A stretch of DNA of 64,000 nucleotides from Blattabacterium sp. (Blattella germanica) str. Bge (GCF_000022605.2 NC_013454.1:310001-374000), one strand, 5' to 3'. Positions 53,135-62,756 are shown, counted from the first letter of the stretch. Notes: generated by a model from the sequence alone, not told the origin. Translations and numbers: made by a program.

Positions 53135-54466
53135 ATGAATTATACCGTATCTATTGTAGGACGTCCAAATGTAGGAAAATCGACTTTTTTTAATCGTCTT
53201 GTAGGAAGAAGAAAAGCTATTGTTCATATTACAAGTGGAGTTACAAGAGATCGAATTTTTGGAAATTCAGAATGGAATGGAGTCAAATTTTCTGTAGTGG
53301 ACACAGGTGGTTTTAGTTTTGCGACTTCAGAAAATGATGTCCTTGAAAAAGAAATAAAAAATCAAATTTTCATAGCCATTAAAGAAGCTGATGTGATTTT
53401 ATTTTTAGTAGATATAAAAATGGGAGTATTAGATACAGATAGAGAAATAGCTAAAATCCTCAGAAAATCTCAAAAAATAACTTTATTAGTAGTGAATAAA
53501 GTAGATAACGGAATATTATATTCCGATACAGATTTTTTCCATTTAGGATTTGAAAACTGTTACTATATATCAGCGATAAATGGAAGTGGAACAGGAGAAT
53601 TACTAGATAAATTAGTGGAAATATTCAAAGATAAATTCGTTCAAAAAAAAGAAAAAATCATAAATAAAGAATTCCTTCCTCGTTTTTCTGTGGTAGGACG
53701 TCCAAATGTAGGAAAATCGACTTTGATTAACTCTTTTCTAGATAAGAACCATCATATTGTAACTCACATTTCTGGAACAACTAGAGATAGCCTAGATGTT
53801 TTCTACAAAAAATGGGGATATGAATGTATTTTAGTTGATACTCCTGGAGTAAGAAAAAAATCAAAAATAAGAGAAAATATTGAATTTTATTCTTCTATAA
53901 GAACGGTAAGAACGATAGAATACACTGATGTTTGTCTTTTAATGGTAGACGCGGTTCGTGGATGGGAAAAACAGGATACGAATATTTTTCGATTAGTGAA
54001 AACAAATCATAAAGGGATTATAATTCTTGTTAACAAATGGGATTTATTTCATAATAAAAATTTTTCTATACAAAAACATTTTGAATTTTTGATTCGAAAA
54101 AAAATATCTCCATTTGAAAATGTTCCCATTCTTTTTATATCTGCTAAAAATAAAAATGGAATACATCATATTATTCCCCTAGCAGATCAAATTTTAAAAT
54201 CCCGTAAAAATAGATTAAAAACGAATATTTTAAATAAAATTATGTTACCAATTTTGAAAAAAAATCCTCCTCCTTCTAAGAAAAAAAAGAAATTAATAAC
54301 TATTAAATATTGTACTCAGCTTCCCTCATGCACGCCAATATTTATTTTCTTTTCTAATTTTCCTCAATACATAAAAGAATCTTACAAAAGATTTGTTGAA
54401 AATCAAATTCGTTCTCACTTTGATTTTAGAGGGGTTCCCATACAAATTTTCTTTAGAAAAAAATAA
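53135..54466 (+). CDS. der: Ribosome-assembly GTPase Der (EngA)
   Basis: A 443-residue protein with two tandem GTPase domains, the hallmark of Der. G1 motifs GRPNVGKSTFF (about residue 8) and GRPNVGKSTLI (about residue 188) are nearly identical even at DNA level. DTGG/DTPG and NKVD/NKWD motifs occur in both domains, and a C-terminal KH-like domain follows. It acts in 50S subunit maturation. The lysine-rich linker KNPPPSKKKKK is family-like. Confidence 0.97.
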   Translation: MNYTVSIVGRPNVGKSTFFNRLVGRRKAIVHITSGVTRDRIFGNSEWNGVKFSVVDTGGFSFATSENDVLEKEIKNQIFIAIKEADVILFLVDIKMGVLDTDREIAKILRKSQKITLLVVNKVDNGILYSDTDFFHLGFENCYYISAINGSGTGELLDKLVEIFKDKFVQKKEKIINKEFLPRFSVVGRPNVGKSTLINSFLDKNHHIVTHISGTTRDSLDVFYKKWGYECILVDTPGVRKKSKIRENIEFYSSIRTVRTIEYTDVCLLMVDAVRGWEKQDTNIFRLVKTNHKGIIILVNKWDLFHNKNFSIQKHFEFLIRKKISPFENVPILFISAKNKNGIHHIIPLADQILKSRKNRLKTNILNKIMLPILKKNPPPSKKKKKLITIKYCTQLPSCTPIFIFFSNFPQYIKESYKRFVENQIRSHFDFRGVPIQIFFRKK

Positions 54467-54507
54467 TTTTTATTTGGAATTTATTATCTACTTGTTTTGA
54501 TAATACC

Positions 54508-55098
54508 GTGATAACACATTTAAGAGGAAAGTTAATAGAAAAAAATCAATCTTATTTAATAATAGATTGTCATGGAGTAGGATATCATATTCATATTTCA
54601 TTATACACCCATTCTTCTTTGTTAGAAGAAGAAGGAAAAGATATATGTATACATACTTATCTTTTTATAAAAGACAATCAACATGTTTTGTATGGTTTTT
54701 TTGACAAAATAGAGAGAAAAATATTTTCTTATTTGATATCCGTGAATGGAATAGGTCCAAGTTCTGCTATCATGTTATTATCTTCTCTGACTCCATATGA
54801 AATAGAAAAATCTATATCTAAAGAAGATATAAAAGCATTTGACAAAGTTAAAGGAATTGGGACAAAAACAGCTCAAAGAATTATTATTGAATTAAAAGAT
54901 AAATTTACTAAAGAAATTTTTTATAAAAAAGTAAAAAACGAAAACACACCTTATTCAATCAAAAAAGAAGCTTTAAGTGCTTTGAGCGTACTTGGATTTT
55001 CTACTAAAGAATCTAAAAAGATTTTGGATGATATTTTGAATGAACATCCAGAATTTTCTGTAGAAAATCTCATTAAAGAATCTTTGAAAAAATTATGA
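54508..55098 (+). CDS. ruvA: Holliday junction DNA helicase subunit RuvA
   Basis: A 196-residue RuvA. The N-terminal OB-fold begins THLRGKLIEKNQSYLIIDCHGVGYHIHIS, the helix-hairpin-helix domain contains ISVNGIGPSSAIMLLS and KVKGIGTKTAQRIIIELKDK, and a small C-terminal RuvB-binding domain is present. It tetramerises on Holliday junctions and loads RuvB for branch migration, so some recombination repair is retained. The start is GTG at 54508; no ATG fits. It follows der by 41 bases. Confidence 0.94.
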   Translation: MITHLRGKLIEKNQSYLIIDCHGVGYHIHISLYTHSSLLEEEGKDICIHTYLFIKDNQHVLYGFFDKIERKIFSYLISVNGIGPSSAIMLLSSLTPYEIEKSISKEDIKAFDKVKGIGTKTAQRIIIELKDKFTKEIFYKKVKNENTPYSIKKEALSALSVLGFSTKESKKILDDILNEHPEFSVENLIKESLKKL

Positions 55099-55144
55099 AA
55101 TAATGATTTCCGATTTATAAAAAAAACAAACTTGAAAAATAATA

Positions 55145-55152
55145 TACTTTTG
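55145..55152 (+). promoter_or_regulatory. Possible -7 box for the PiT transporter gene
   Basis: TACTTTTG matches TAnnTTTG. It ends only 8 bases before the GTG that opens the long frame, so transcription would begin at or next to that codon. Translation would then be leaderless, or would start at the ATG at 55185. Confidence 0.4.
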
Positions 55153-55160
55153 CTTTTTTT

Positions 55161-57461
55161 GTGAATTCAATAATACCTCTTATTATGAAATTTTTTTATA
55201 CCTCAATTATAGTGGTTCTTTTTTTATTATCCATATTTGATCTAATTGTTGGTTTAATTAATGATGCAGTTAATTTTCTTAATTCTGCTATTGGATCTCA
55301 AGTTGCTTCTCGTAGAACTATCATGATTTTTGCTAGTTTAGGGATTTTATTAGGAGCTTTTTTATCTAGCGGAATGATGGAAATAGCAAGAAAAGGAGTT
55401 TTTGATCCTTCCTATTTTTATTTTTCAGATATTATTTTTATTTTTTTAGCGGTTATGATATCCGATATTATTTTGCTGGATGTTTTTAACACTTTAGGAT
55501 TACCCACTTCCACCACAGTATCTATGGTTTTTTGTTTATTAGGTGGAGCTTTCAGTATAGCCATGATTAAAATGAGTTCTCCATTAAATAATGAACCCTT
55601 TCATCATCTCACTCTATATATTAAAGCAGAAAAAACATTAACTATTGGAATAGGGATTTTTTTATCTATTATAATTTCTTTTACTTCTGGTGCTTTCATT
55701 CATTATTTCATTCGTTCTTTATTTAGTTTTGAATATGAGAGTAAATTAAAATATGCAGGAGTCATATGGACTGCTATTTCATTGAGCAGTATGACTTATT
55801 TTCTCATTGTAAGAGGGTTGCACAGCACATTACAAGGAAGGATTCATGAAAATTTAACAGAATTTTCCTTATTCATTCAATATTTCATAAAATGGATCCA
55901 CCATAATTTTTTTGTTTTTTTGCTCATATTATTTTCAACATGGACGATTGTAGCAAAAATATTTGTTTCTTTGGGATACAATATATTAAAATTTGTCGTA
56001 TTATACGGAACTTTTTCTTTGGCTATGGCTTTTGCAGGAAATGATTTAGTCAATTTTATCGGAATTCCTATAGCTGGAATACAGTCTTATAATATATGGA
56101 AAGAAGCGGGAAGTCCTATTGCTGAAAAATTCAACATGAAAAGTTTATCTGGAAATGTGCAGGTTCCATCTTTATTTTTGATTTTTGCAGGAATGATTAT
56201 GATATTGACTCTTTGGTTTTCCAAAAAAACAAAGAACATTACTAGCACAGAGATTAATTTAAGTAGACAAAATGAAGGGCCAGAGAAATTTTTATCCAAT
56301 TCTTTTTCTAGAGGAATTGTCCGATTTTTTTTATGTTTCGGAAATTATTTTTTTAAATTCTTTCCGAAAAGGCTTTTGGTTAAAATAGAAAAAAATTTTA
56401 AGCAAAAAAAAACACAAGAAAACGTAGCTTTTGACCTAGTTAGAGCTTCTGCGAATTTAACCATATCTAGTATATTGATATCGATAGCTACGGTTCATAA
56501 ATTACCATTGTCAACTACTTTTGTTACTTTTATGGTTTCTATGGGGACTTCTTTTTCAGATAGAGCTTGGGATCGAGAAAGTGCTGTTTATAGAGTTTCA
56601 GGAGTGTTAAAAGTTATAAGAGGATGGTTTTTAACAGGTTTAATCGCCTTTACAATGGCAGGAATGACAGCTGCTTTTTTATACTTTTTTAAAGCATGGG
56701 CTTTATTCTCTCTTATTTTTTTAATTGTATTTGTTTTTTACAAAAGTTATAAAAAATATCATAAAAAAATCAAAGAAGAAAAACCGTTTTTTAATATGAT
56801 AGTAAATATGACTCTAGACTTAAACAAAACCTTTGATATTCTTAACCCTATACTTGAATATATAGAGGAAATTTATAAAAAAAGTATAGAAGGAATTACT
56901 CAAGAAAATTTAAAAACTCTTCAATATAGTAGAAATACTTTTTTAAAAGTAAAAGAAAATTTTATCAGTATACAGAACTCTTTAATTCAAGTCATTCGAA
57001 AAACGAAAAACAGTGAACCCATTTCTGGAATTCTTTATTTGCATATATACAACAAAACTCAAGAGATTATTGAATCTTCAGAAATTATTACTAATCACAC
57101 ATTATTTCATGTGATCAATAGCCATAAACCTTTAAAATATCAACAGAAAAAAAATTTGTTAATACTTGAAAATCTAATGATTGAACATTTTCACATCATA
57201 AAAAAAATAACAATAGATAGAAATTGTAAACAAATCCAATTTCCTTGTACAATCCAAAATCAAATCCTAAAAAAAATAGAAGAACAAATGAATCAACAGG
57301 TACTGGGAATTATTTATAAGAAATATGGAACAAAAAACACTTTATTGATGTTGGATCTTCTTTTACAATCAAAAAAAATAACAGAAAGCATAGAAGATAT
57401 TATACAATTGTATCACAATGTATTATCCAAAAAAAAAGACGCGTCTTTTCTAGCTTTCTAA
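55161..57461 (+). CDS. PiT-family inorganic phosphate transporter with C-terminal helical domain
   Basis: A 766-residue inner-membrane protein. Two PiT repeats are seen: the first around FDLIVGLINDAVNFLNSAIGS with the LGLPTSTTVSMVFCLLGGAF loop, the second around MAFAGNDLVNFIGIPIAG and HKLPLSTTFVTFMVSMGTSF. About ten membrane helices are present. The last 200 residues or so are a soluble, lysine-rich helical region resembling a PhoU-like domain. It probably imports phosphate with a cation; sulfate or other anions are possible for distant PiT members. The frame starts at GTG 55161, but the ATG at 55185 is also plausible. It is convergent with the LuxE-like gene, 3 bases apart. Confidence 0.87.
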   Translation: MNSIIPLIMKFFYTSIIVVLFLLSIFDLIVGLINDAVNFLNSAIGSQVASRRTIMIFASLGILLGAFLSSGMMEIARKGVFDPSYFYFSDIIFIFLAVMISDIILLDVFNTLGLPTSTTVSMVFCLLGGAFSIAMIKMSSPLNNEPFHHLTLYIKAEKTLTIGIGIFLSIIISFTSGAFIHYFIRSLFSFEYESKLKYAGVIWTAISLSSMTYFLIVRGLHSTLQGRIHENLTEFSLFIQYFIKWIHHNFFVFLLILFSTWTIVAKIFVSLGYNILKFVVLYGTFSLAMAFAGNDLVNFIGIPIAGIQSYNIWKEAGSPIAEKFNMKSLSGNVQVPSLFLIFAGMIMILTLWFSKKTKNITSTEINLSRQNEGPEKFLSNSFSRGIVRFFLCFGNYFFKFFPKRLLVKIEKNFKQKKTQENVAFDLVRASANLTISSILISIATVHKLPLSTTFVTFMVSMGTSFSDRAWDRESAVYRVSGVLKVIRGWFLTGLIAFTMAGMTAAFLYFFKAWALFSLIFLIVFVFYKSYKKYHKKIKEEKPFFNMIVNMTLDLNKTFDILNPILEYIEEIYKKSIEGITQENLKTLQYSRNTFLKVKENFISIQNSLIQVIRKTKNSEPISGILYLHIYNKTQEIIESSEIITNHTLFHVINSHKPLKYQQKKNLLILENLMIEHFHIIKKITIDRNCKQIQFPCTIQNQILKKIEEQMNQQVLGIIYKKYGTKNTLLMLDLLLQSKKITESIEDIIQLYHNVLSKKKDASFLAF

Positions 57462-57464
57462 GAG

Positions 57465-58427
57465 TCAAATGGTCATTATGTTGCACCCTCTTAGATCTGA
57501 AAAATCCATTCTTCCTAATACTTCGAATTCATAGTCATTTATTTTTTTTCCTAAATCTTCAGTAGAAATAAAAGGACAAGATAAGTAATTCGATAAATCT
57601 ATAATATCAATTCCTCCTATCTTATTGTTATCTATATGAATCATAGGGTCTTCTGGATCTCTTATATATATTTTCATCCAAGGAGGACATCGAAATACAC
57701 CGTTTTTTTTTGCATAGGCTTGAGAAAGCAATTCTGTCATACCATATTCCGAGTGAATTTCCTTTACACAAAAAAATTTTTTCAATAAATTGTGTAATTC
57801 TTCTCTAATTATTTCTTTTCTTTTTCCCTTCATTCCTCCTGTTTCCATAACAATCACGTTTTCTTGATTCCCATTTTTTCCCACATATTCTATGAAATCT
57901 AATAAAGAAAAACTAAGTCCAAAAATGAAAATATTTTTTTGATCAGGAATAATAAGATTTTTATTATAGTCATAAATAAAATGACTTCCATTTTGAATGG
58001 TTTTTTGTATAAAATATTTTACCATGTAAATTAAAGAAGAATCCTTTCTATCAAGAGGAAAAAATCCTAAAAATTTGAATTTTTCTATTGGTCCATAAAA
58101 GAATTCAAATCCTTTTCTAATACTGTTCATATAAACACTTAAATCTGCTACATAATGTTTACTTTTTATTCCTGTAGTTCCACTACTAGTGAAAATGATA
58201 TCTGGAATGCTAGTTTTACTACTCCAAATACAATGTGTTTTGAAAAAAGAAATAGGTAAAAAAGGAATTTTAGAAATATTTTTTATTTTCATTGGATCAA
58301 TCTTCAATAATTGAAGATAGTTTCTATAAATTTTGTTATTTGCAATTTGATAATGAAATATATCCAATGCTAAATTTTCAAATTCTTTTTTAGATAATAT
58401 CGAAAAAATCTTCTTTTTAAAGCTCAT
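57465..58427 (-). CDS. LuxE/acyl-protein synthetase-like adenylating enzyme
   Basis: A 320-residue member of the ANL-related LuxE group. The AMP-binding signature is DIIFTSSGTTGIKSKHY near residue 80, followed by EIHSEYGMTELLSQAYA and the late STEDLGKKINDYEFEVLGRMD segment that resembles the end of the adenylation domain. The protein is short and lacks the usual full C-terminal swivel domain. It could activate a fatty acid or other carboxylate, but the acceptor is unknown. It follows cvpA by one base on the minus strand. I recall such proteins as widespread and uncharacterised in Bacteroidota. Confidence 0.75.
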   Translation of the reverse strand: MSFKKKIFSILSKKEFENLALDIFHYQIANNKIYRNYLQLLKIDPMKIKNISKIPFLPISFFKTHCIWSSKTSIPDIIFTSSGTTGIKSKHYVADLSVYMNSIRKGFEFFYGPIEKFKFLGFFPLDRKDSSLIYMVKYFIQKTIQNGSHFIYDYNKNLIIPDQKNIFIFGLSFSLLDFIEYVGKNGNQENVIVMETGGMKGKRKEIIREELHNLLKKFFCVKEIHSEYGMTELLSQAYAKKNGVFRCPPWMKIYIRDPEDPMIHIDNNKIGGIDIIDLSNYLSCPFISTEDLGKKINDYEFEVLGRMDFSDLRGCNIMTI

Positions 58428-58428
58428 T

Positions 58429-58929
58429 TTAAAATTTTAAAAAAAAATATAATTCTTTCAATTTGTTAAATAAATATCCTTTTCTAGAGAAAAAAAATTG
58501 AAATTCTTTTTCAAAGGAATTTTTAAAAAAACTATAAGGAATTATATTGATTTTTTGATTTGCTTCTTTTAGAAAAAAAAGACATATTGAAATACAAAAA
58601 AAATATTTCGTCATGCCTAATATTCCACCAAAAAATCTGTCTACAGGTTTCATCCATGCAATCATCATAATAAATTCTATTAATTTTTTAGACCAAAAAG
58701 CTAAAAAAATTATAGAAATAAAAAAAACAATTAAAGAAGAAACTAGAAAAAGATAGGATTCTTTGCTTACTACATTGATTTTTTGAATTAAGTCAAATAC
58801 AAAGTTTCCTTTGTAAATAAGGATTAAAAATATCATGAATCCAAAAAATTGAGAAATTAAACCTTTTTGATATCCATGATATCCTCCATATAAAACTAGA
58901 ATGATAATAATTATATCTAATACTAACAT
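58429..58929 (-). CDS. CvpA family membrane protein
   Basis: A 166-residue protein with four hydrophobic segments. Its start LVLDIIIIILVLYGGYHGYQKGLISQFFG matches the CvpA (colicin V production) family hallmark: a D-rich first helix with a GxxxGxxKG turn. CvpA proteins are inner-membrane proteins linked in other bacteria to envelope integrity and bile or stress tolerance; molecular activity is unknown. It is divergent from the conserved hypothetical gene with 2 bases between starts, and in a unit with the LuxE-like gene. Confidence 0.8.
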   Translation of the reverse strand: MLVLDIIIIILVLYGGYHGYQKGLISQFFGFMIFLILIYKGNFVFDLIQKINVVSKESYLFLVSSLIVFFISIIFLAFWSKKLIEFIMMIAWMKPVDRFFGGILGMTKYFFCISICLFFLKEANQKINIIPYSFFKNSFEKEFQFFFSRKGYLFNKLKELYFFLKF

Positions 58930-58931
58930 AA

Positions 58932-59294
58932 ATGGAAAAAAAATTTCTGCAACAATTTCATATCAATTGGAATAAAGTCATGTTATACATACGAAATCAT
59001 TTTTCCATAGAAGGAAAAATTGATATCATTGGAATTATTTACTTAATAGGAATTCAAGAACTAGGCAAAGGTAAAAATAGATTTTTAAATAAAGAAGATA
59101 AAATCAATATTCTACATATTGCAATATGTAGAATACTAGAACCTTTTGGTTATTATTCGTTCCTTGGAAGAGATAAGGAAGGATGGCCTCATTATATATT
59201 GAAAACAAAGATTCCTTTTAATCAGGAAGAACAATTGTTTTTAATTCAAAAAGCTATCATTCGTTATATGAGTGAAGAAAATATTATAGAATAA
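58932..59294 (+). CDS. Conserved hypothetical protein of Bacteroidota
   Basis: A 120-residue soluble protein I recognise only as a Bacteroidota-specific conserved hypothetical. It has an N-terminal amphipathic helix region, the segment [25 protein letters not shown], a cysteine-containing helix, and [16 protein letters not shown], which looks like a conserved functional patch (Asp, Gly, Trp, Pro, His). No signal peptide or membrane helix is seen. It lies 2 bases upstream of pheS, in the same direction, and starts back to back with cvpA. The function is unknown. Confidence 0.7.
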   Translation: MEKKFLQQFHINWNKVMLYIRNHFSIEGKIDIIGIIYLIGIQELGKGKNRFLNKEDKINILHIAICRILEPFGYYSFLGRDKEGWPHYILKTKIPFNQEEQLFLIQKAIIRYMSEENIIE

Positions 59295-59296
59295 AT

Positions 59297-60274
59297 ATGG
59301 ATCAAAAAATAGATCAAATAAAAAAAGAAATCAAATGTTTTCATATTAAAACATATAATGATTTAGAAACATTTAGAATTAAATTTTTAGGAAAAAAAAG
59401 AGGAATTCTAACAATATTATTCAAAGAATTAAAAAAAATATCCATTCATAAAAGAAAAATTTATGGAAAAATTATTAATGAATTAAAAAAAGAAGTTCAA
59501 AAAAAAATTTTTTACTACAAATCCAAAAATGACAATGAAAAAATACTTAAGTACGATCCGACTCTTCCTGGAAAATCTATAGAAATAGGATCCATTCATC
59601 CCCTATCTATGATCAAAAATAGAATCATAGATATTTTTCTAAAAATTGGATTTTCTTATGTAGACGGTCCTGAAATAGAAGATGATTGGCACAATTTTAC
59701 GGCTTTAAATATTCCAATCTTTCATCCATCTAGAGATATGCAAGACACATTTTTTTTATGTCAAAGTCCAGATATTTTGTTGCGGACACATACTTCATCT
59801 ATACAAATACGATACATGAAAAAACATCGTCCGCCTTTTCGTGTTTTATCTATAGGAAAAGTATATAGAAATGAAACTATTTCATCACGTTCAAATTTCA
59901 TGTTTCATCAAGCAGAAGGGTTTTATATAGATAAAAAAGTTTCCTTCTCTGATTTAAAACAAACGATTCATTATTTAATAACTTCTCTTTTTGGAAAAGA
60001 AAAAATCAGATTTCGTCCTTCTTATTTTCCATTTACAGAACCTAGTGCTGAAGTAGATATATATTGTAATAGAGAATGGTTAGAAATTATGGGCTGTGGA
60101 ATGATAGACCCCGAAGTTTTGAAAAATGTAGATATTGATCCAGAAATTTATTCTGGATTTGCTTTTGGAGTGGGAATAGAACGTTTAGCTTTAATGATTT
60201 ATCAGATGAAAGATATTAGAATTTATTTTGATAATGATATTCGTTTTTTAAGACAATTTAAAAATGAATTTTAG
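59297..60274 (+). CDS. pheS: Phenylalanyl-tRNA synthetase alpha subunit
   Basis: A 325-residue PheS. An N-terminal coiled-coil helix pair precedes the class-II catalytic core with [62 protein letters not shown] and the C-terminal [16 protein letters not shown] motif. With PheT (not in this window) it charges tRNA-Phe. Its 3' end overlaps the convergent rlmB gene by 17 bases. Confidence 0.96.
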   Translation: MDQKIDQIKKEIKCFHIKTYNDLETFRIKFLGKKRGILTILFKELKKISIHKRKIYGKIINELKKEVQKKIFYYKSKNDNEKILKYDPTLPGKSIEIGSIHPLSMIKNRIIDIFLKIGFSYVDGPEIEDDWHNFTALNIPIFHPSRDMQDTFFLCQSPDILLRTHTSSIQIRYMKKHRPPFRVLSIGKVYRNETISSRSNFMFHQAEGFYIDKKVSFSDLKQTIHYLITSLFGKEKIRFRPSYFPFTEPSAEVDIYCNREWLEIMGCGMIDPEVLKNVDIDPEIYSGFAFGVGIERLALMIYQMKDIRIYFDNDIRFLRQFKNEF

Positions 60275-61019
60275 ATTGAGATTTTCTTTGTCGAAAAACT
60301 TCATATAAAATCACTCCACAAGCTACAGACACATTTAAAGATGAAATTCCTTTTATTGCTGGTATTTTTGCTTTTTCGCAGGAAATTTCTAAATATTTGG
60401 GAGAAATTCCTTTTTCCTCATTTCCTAATATTAAAGCTGTTGGCCCTGAAAAATCAATATTGTACCAATATATATTGGATTTTTCCGTAGCAGAAACAAT
60501 TTTTAATCCAGAGTTCATTAAAAACTCTATAGTATTTTTTATATTTTTTTCTTGACATATTGGAACTTTAAACAAGGCCCCTGAAGAAGTTTTTATTGAA
60601 TCAGATCCAATCATTGCTGTGTATTTCTTTGGAATAATAATAGCGTCTGCTCCTACGCATGCAGAAGTACGTATTATAGATCCAAAATTTCTTACATCTG
60701 TAATCCGATCTAAAATAACCAAAAGTGGATTTTTTCCTTTTTCATAAAACACAGGAAGCAAATCTTTGATTTGATAAGTTTCTATAGGAGAAAGAATAGC
60801 AAAAACTCCTTGATGATTTTTATTTTTTAATTGATAAAATTTTTGTTTTGGAACGGTTTGAATTGGTATATTTTCTTTTTTGGAAAGACTTATTAATTCT
60901 TTGTAAGCATTTGATATTTTTCGAAATCCTCTTTGAAAAAAAAGCTTACTAATAGTTTTTTTAGATCGAATAGCTTCTATCAATGGACGTATTCCATAAA
61001 CAATTTCTAATTTACTCAT
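60258..61019 (-). CDS. rlmB: 23S rRNA (guanosine2251-2'-O)-methyltransferase RlmB
   Basis: A TrmH/SpoU-family methyltransferase of 253 residues from the ATG at 61017-61019; an ATG two codons earlier is also possible. The N-terminal substrate-binding domain begins [17 protein letters not shown]. The knotted catalytic domain has [37 protein letters not shown] and [16 protein letters not shown]. It 2'-O-methylates G2251 in the P-loop of 23S rRNA. A tRNA-specific TrmH relative is the alternative, but the N-terminal domain favours RlmB. Confidence 0.9.
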   Translation of the reverse strand: MSKLEIVYGIRPLIEAIRSKKTISKLFFQRGFRKISNAYKELISLSKKENIPIQTVPKQKFYQLKNKNHQGVFAILSPIETYQIKDLLPVFYEKGKNPLLVILDRITDVRNFGSIIRTSACVGADAIIIPKKYTAMIGSDSIKTSSGALFKVPICQEKNIKNTIEFLMNSGLKIVSATEKSNIYWYNIDFSGPTALILGNEEKGISPKYLEISCEKAKIPAIKGISSLNVSVACGVILYEVFRQRKSQSKIHF

Positions 61020-61035
61020 AGTCAAGGATTATAAT

Positions 61036-61365
61036 TTAATTTTTTTTATCAAAAATTCTAAAAATAGATTTACTTAATAAATTTTTGATAAAAAATCGTG
61101 AAATATTTCTACAGAAAAAAAAGATAAAAAGAAAAAGAAAAAAATATAAAATAGTTAAAAATCCAAATCCGATAACATAATTGCCGAAATAGAAGGAAAG
61201 AAAAAAACATAAAGAAAGACTTCCTAAAAAAAAAATAATAATACAAAATATCAACAAAAAAAAATTAAAAAAAATCTCTGTCATGATGGAAATCAATACT
61301 TGAATAACTTCATTTTTTAAAATACACCATTTTTTATGTAGAAAATTTCTAATAAAAATGAACAT
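61036..61365 (-). CDS. Holin-like small membrane protein (phage holin superfamily III type)
   Basis: A 109-residue protein with two strong hydrophobic hairpin segments (IFFNFFLLIFCIIIFFLGSLSLCFFLSFYFGN and GFGFLTILYFFLFLFIFFFC) between basic ends. Size, topology and position next to a YtxH-like gene match the Bacteroidota pair of a YtxH-domain protein plus a 'phage holin family' protein. These are chromosomal genes, not phage. The role is unknown, possibly envelope stress. The sequence is heavily biased to Phe and Ile by base composition, so family assignment is tentative. Confidence 0.55.
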   Translation of the reverse strand: MFIFIRNFLHKKWCILKNEVIQVLISIMTEIFFNFFLLIFCIIIFFLGSLSLCFFLSFYFGNYVIGFGFLTILYFFLFLFIFFFCRNISRFFIKNLLSKSIFRIFDKKN

Positions 61366-61396
61366 AAAAAAATAAAAAACTTATTAAGTCCCCAAT

Positions 61397-61651
61397 TCAT
61401 CTTCTACTTGATCTATTTTTCTTTATCCATTTTATTTTTTTCCACCTTGCTTCAACATCGGATTTGATCCGATATACTTTTTGACCAATTTTTTTACTAA
61501 TTTTCTGCAGATTTTCTCTTAATTCTTCTGTTTTCTTTCCTAGTATATTTTTTATTTTTTCTTCTTTTCTTGGAGATAACAGAATTCCCATTATTAAACC
61601 TGCCATGGTTCCTAGAATAACTCCCCAAAAAAAACTTCCTCCTCTTTTCAT
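61397..61651 (-). CDS. YtxH-like small membrane protein
   Basis: An 84-residue protein from the ATG at 61649-61651. It has one glycine-rich membrane helix (GGSFFWGVILGTMAGLIMGILLSPRK), then a charged helical tail likely to form a coiled coil. The GxxxGxxxGxLLxPRxG-like pattern is the YtxH/Gas-vesicle-like signature. A 14-codon extension to an upstream ATG exists but adds a lysine-rich tail before the helix. It precedes the holin-like gene by 31 bases in the same direction. Function unknown. Confidence 0.65.
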   Translation of the reverse strand: MKRGGSFFWGVILGTMAGLIMGILLSPRKEEKIKNILGKKTEELRENLQKISKKIGQKVYRIKSDVEARWKKIKWIKKNRSSRR

Positions 61652-61729
61652 AAAGAATAACAATTTTATATTTTTACGGATAAATTTACGCACAAAATTG
61701 TATTTGTGTATTTATGAAATATTTTTCAC

Positions 61730-62749
61730 ATGTTAATTAAAAAAAATTTTTCTCTCAAAAAATTTAATACATTTGGAATAAATGTTTATGCTCGTTATTT
61801 TGTAGAAGTGAAAAGTATAGAAGAAATTCAAAAAATTTTTGATATATATCCATCCATTCCAAAACTTTTTTTGGGAAATGGAAGTAATATTCTTTTTTTA
61901 AAAAATTATTATCCAGGATTAGTCATGAAAATGGGGGTTCAAGGAAAAAAAGTGATTCAGGAAAATGATTCTAAAGTGATTGTTCAAGCTTTTGCTGGAG
62001 AAAATTGGAATGAATTTGTAAAATGGACCATAAAAAAAGGATTTAGCGGTTTAGAAAATTTATCATTTATTCCTGGTACAGTTGGAGCTGCTCCCATTCA
62101 AAATATTGGAGCATATGGAACAGAAATCAAAGATTCTTTATTCAAAGTTCAAACGTATAAAACTGATAATCAAAAAATAATAGAATTTACACGTGAAGAA
62201 TGTCAACTCAAATATCGTTCTTCATTTTTCAAAAATCCTCATTACAGAAATAAATTTCTAATTTTATCTGTTTTTTTCTTTAAGAAAAAATATAAAAAAT
62301 TGAATACATCCTATGTGGAAATTCAAAAAGAATTAGAAAATATGAATATTAAAGAACCTACTATTAACGATTTAAGTAAAGCAATTTTTAATATTAGACA
62401 TCGTAAACTTCCAAATCCCAAAAAAATTGGAAATGCTGGTAGTTTTTTTTTGAATCCTATAGTGGGTATTTTGGATTTTCAAAAACTAAAATCTAAATAT
62501 CCCGCTATTATTGGTTATGATATTTCTAATGATAAAGTCAAATTATCTGCTAGCTCATTAATTGAAAGCACAGGATGGAAAGGAAAAAAAATTGGAAATG
62601 TAGGAGTATATGAGAGACAACCTATAATTTTAGTCAACTATGGAAAAGCTAGTGGAATGGATATATATTCTTTTTCAGAAAAAATAACAAAAGACATCAA
62701 AAAAAAATTGAACATTCTTTTATCAAGAGAAGTAAATATCATACGATAA
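61730..62749 (+). CDS. murB: UDP-N-acetylenolpyruvoylglucosamine reductase
   Basis: A 339-residue FAD-dependent MurB. FAD-binding motifs are LFLGNGSNILF and LSFIPGTVGAAPIQNIGAYG. The catalytic serine lies in IGNAGSFFLNPIV and the C-terminal active-site glutamate region follows. The length and Tyr-containing insertion segment (CQLKYRSSFFKN) fit the E. coli-like type I enzyme. It makes UDP-N-acetylmuramate for peptidoglycan, so cell-wall synthesis is retained. It is divergent from the YtxH-like gene. Confidence 0.95.
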   Translation: MLIKKNFSLKKFNTFGINVYARYFVEVKSIEEIQKIFDIYPSIPKLFLGNGSNILFLKNYYPGLVMKMGVQGKKVIQENDSKVIVQAFAGENWNEFVKWTIKKGFSGLENLSFIPGTVGAAPIQNIGAYGTEIKDSLFKVQTYKTDNQKIIEFTREECQLKYRSSFFKNPHYRNKFLILSVFFFKKKYKKLNTSYVEIQKELENMNIKEPTINDLSKAIFNIRHRKLPNPKKIGNAGSFFLNPIVGILDFQKLKSKYPAIIGYDISNDKVKLSASSLIESTGWKGKKIGNVGVYERQPIILVNYGKASGMDIYSFSEKITKDIKKKLNILLSREVNIIR

Positions 62750-62756
62750 GTCAAAA

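Noticed and set aside
53135-53760. Near-identical DNA at the two G1 motifs of der as a repeat element
   Set aside because: The similarity is the ancestral duplication of the two GTPase domains typical of Der, not a mobile repeat.
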